Source: Lysinibacillus sphaericus (GTDB lineage Bacteria; Bacillota; Bacilli; Bacillales_A; Planococcaceae). From it: a stretch of DNA of 64,000 nucleotides. A program made the position numbers and the translations under genes. The notes under the pieces are model-generated. The model ran no database searches, was not told the origin of the DNA, and saw only the letters and a program-made list of their open reading frames with translations. How positions within the stretch are numbered: position 1 is the first letter of the stretch; each line of letters starts with the position of its first letter. Shown here piece after piece: positions 63,088 to 64,000 of the stretch. Where the stretch lies: NCBI RefSeq assembly GCF_006864135.1, contig NZ_SADV01000001.1, positions 1 to 64,000 on the forward strand, given 5' to 3'.

Positions 63088-63125
63088 AAAAAACCCCTTC
63101 CATTAACATATTTTTGATTACATGT

Positions 63126-63134
63126 TTATTGTAT
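63126..63134 (-). promoter_or_regulatory. Sporulation-type -10 element of copy B
   Basis: CATACAATA on the minus strand, as before copy A; consistent with a mother-cell sigma factor. Confidence 0.5.
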
Positions 63135-63369
63135 GATGAGTATTTAAATTTGTTCATATAGATTGTCAAATTAAGTCGAACATAACTCATGATACCTCTG
63201 ATGATTAGTCAATTTCCCGTTGACACTCACGCATCATACAAAAGGACTTTTTCTTTTTCAAGCTCCTAAAACCCTTCTAACAGGAAGGCCCCTAGAAGCT
63301 TCGGTTAATATTTACTAAAAAACCAAATTTATTACTTCGCTGTTATGAATTGTATAACAAGCAGTGCAG

Positions 63370-63451
63370 AAAGCCTCCAGCGGATGTCATGGAATCGGGA
63401 AGGAGTTCTTGTACGAATTTGGAATCAATTATGCCAAGGCATACTTGATTA
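63370..63451. repeat. Dispersed palindromic repeat
   Basis: AAGCCTCCAGCGGATGTCATGG (first module, positions 63371-63392) and ATCAATTATGCCAAGGCATA (second module). Both modules recur at 43716-43858 in the opposite orientation and the second at 22018-22040. Confidence 0.65.
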
Positions 63452-63545
63452 AAGAATAAAGCTTGGACAATATGAATATATTGATTTGCGTAATTATTTT
63501 TAAATCGATGAAGAAAAAATTGGAAAACATTTGAGGTGATTTAAA

Positions 63546-63914
63546 TTGTCGATGCCCAACATACCTGATATCACGCCTGATATAAATCTTAGTAAAAAAG
63601 ACATTGCAAATTTATTACTTTCATCAATTGCGATGGAAGAATTAGGTTTAGCTGAGATTATTAAAGCACAAGGAAGAAAACTAGATAAGATAACTAAAGA
63701 AACGTGTGATATCAATATTTTGTTAGAAGCAAATAGTAATGTAAATCAATTATTAAAAACAATTGTTAAAAAAGAAATGCTTTTATTAATGAAATTAGAA
63801 AGTATTGTTGATTTTACTGAGTTACATGAAATGAAATGCAAAAATCATTGTAGGCATGAAAAAGAGTGTGAATGTGAATGTGAGTGTGAATGTGAAGATT
63901 ATGATTGCAAATAA
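63546..63914 (+). CDS. Small conserved sporulation-type protein C with Glu-Cys repeat tail
   Basis: A 122-residue paralogue of the proteins at 61351 and 62785 ([56 protein letters not shown]), transcribed in the opposite direction. The C terminus is unusual: HxxRHE then four Glu-Cys units and CEDYDCK, ten residues of which are Cys or Glu. The DNA there is a run of GA(A/G)TGT hexamers, prone to slippage. The TTG start follows GAGGTGA. The tail could bind metal or form disulfides in a spore layer; that is inference. Confidence 0.75.
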   Translation: MSMPNIPDITPDINLSKKDIANLLLSSIAMEELGLAEIIKAQGRKLDKITKETCDINILLEANSNVNQLLKTIVKKEMLLLMKLESIVDFTELHEMKCKNHCRHEKECECECECECEDYDCK

Positions 63915-64000
63915 CACGGTCGATTAATGGATGAAGTCACGAAATGAGAGTAACCATTGTTCCCTAAATTTAGTTGGGCATTTAGAGGTGATTGTTGGTG

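Overview
The window looks like chromosome of a low-GC, spore-forming Bacillaceae, most likely a Lysinibacillus. Pointers are an alveolysin/sphaericolysin-type cytolysin, an S-layer (SLH) heme-binding NEAT protein, a YjcZ-type small spore protein, promoters with sporulation-sigma-like -10 boxes, and AT-rich genes with strong AGGAGG ribosome sites. I see no tRNA, rRNA, CRISPR array, intact transposon or prophage.

Layout. 1-9.1 kb: envelope genes (signal peptidase I, LCP transferase, DD-carboxypeptidase) and a BmrCD-like heterodimeric ABC exporter behind a leader-peptide attenuator. 9.2-19.9 kb: a VOC protein, paired FluC fluoride channels, a SAM riboswitch driving an NhaC-family (MetT-like) transporter, an MFS carrier, a PadR/DUF2812 pair and an EamA exporter. 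20-24.4 kb: a two-component system beside a membrane redox operon (ferric-reductase-like protein, ApbE, exported Asp/Lys/His-rich protein). 24.6-31.7 kb: a LytTR/DUF3021 regulatory module, small genes and several decayed genes. 32-37.7 kb: an antibiotic-resistance block with an Lsa-type ABC-F protein, a Cfr-type 23S rRNA methyltransferase and a DHA2 efflux pump with its PadR regulator. The first two have long leaders with small ORFs and alternative hairpins. 38-40.5 kb: a second LytTR/DUF3021 pair and a membrane hydrolase.

40.7-53.2 kb is a Fur-controlled heme-iron island. It holds two FecBCD-type ABC importers, an IsdG-like heme monooxygenase, a ferrochelatase-like protein, a 1071-residue NEAT/SLH surface protein and an IsdC-like NEAT protein with an NPQTN sortase B signal. 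Several Fur boxes are visible, one matching the 19-bp consensus exactly. One importer ATPase is frameshifted at a six-A tract, and the IsdC-like gene appears to have ATC where the start codon should be.

53.4-64 kb contains LtaS, the cholesterol-dependent cytolysin, adenosine deaminase behind an adenine-type purine riboswitch, and a decayed duplicate of that riboswitch-gene unit 7 kb away. It also holds a graveyard of regulator and adhesin-like remnants, and three paralogous small proteins, two with sigma-E/K-like promoters. Dispersed palindromic intergenic repeats and two 21-bp-period tandem arrays are scattered through the window.

All family names rest on recognising motifs by eye; no database search was run.
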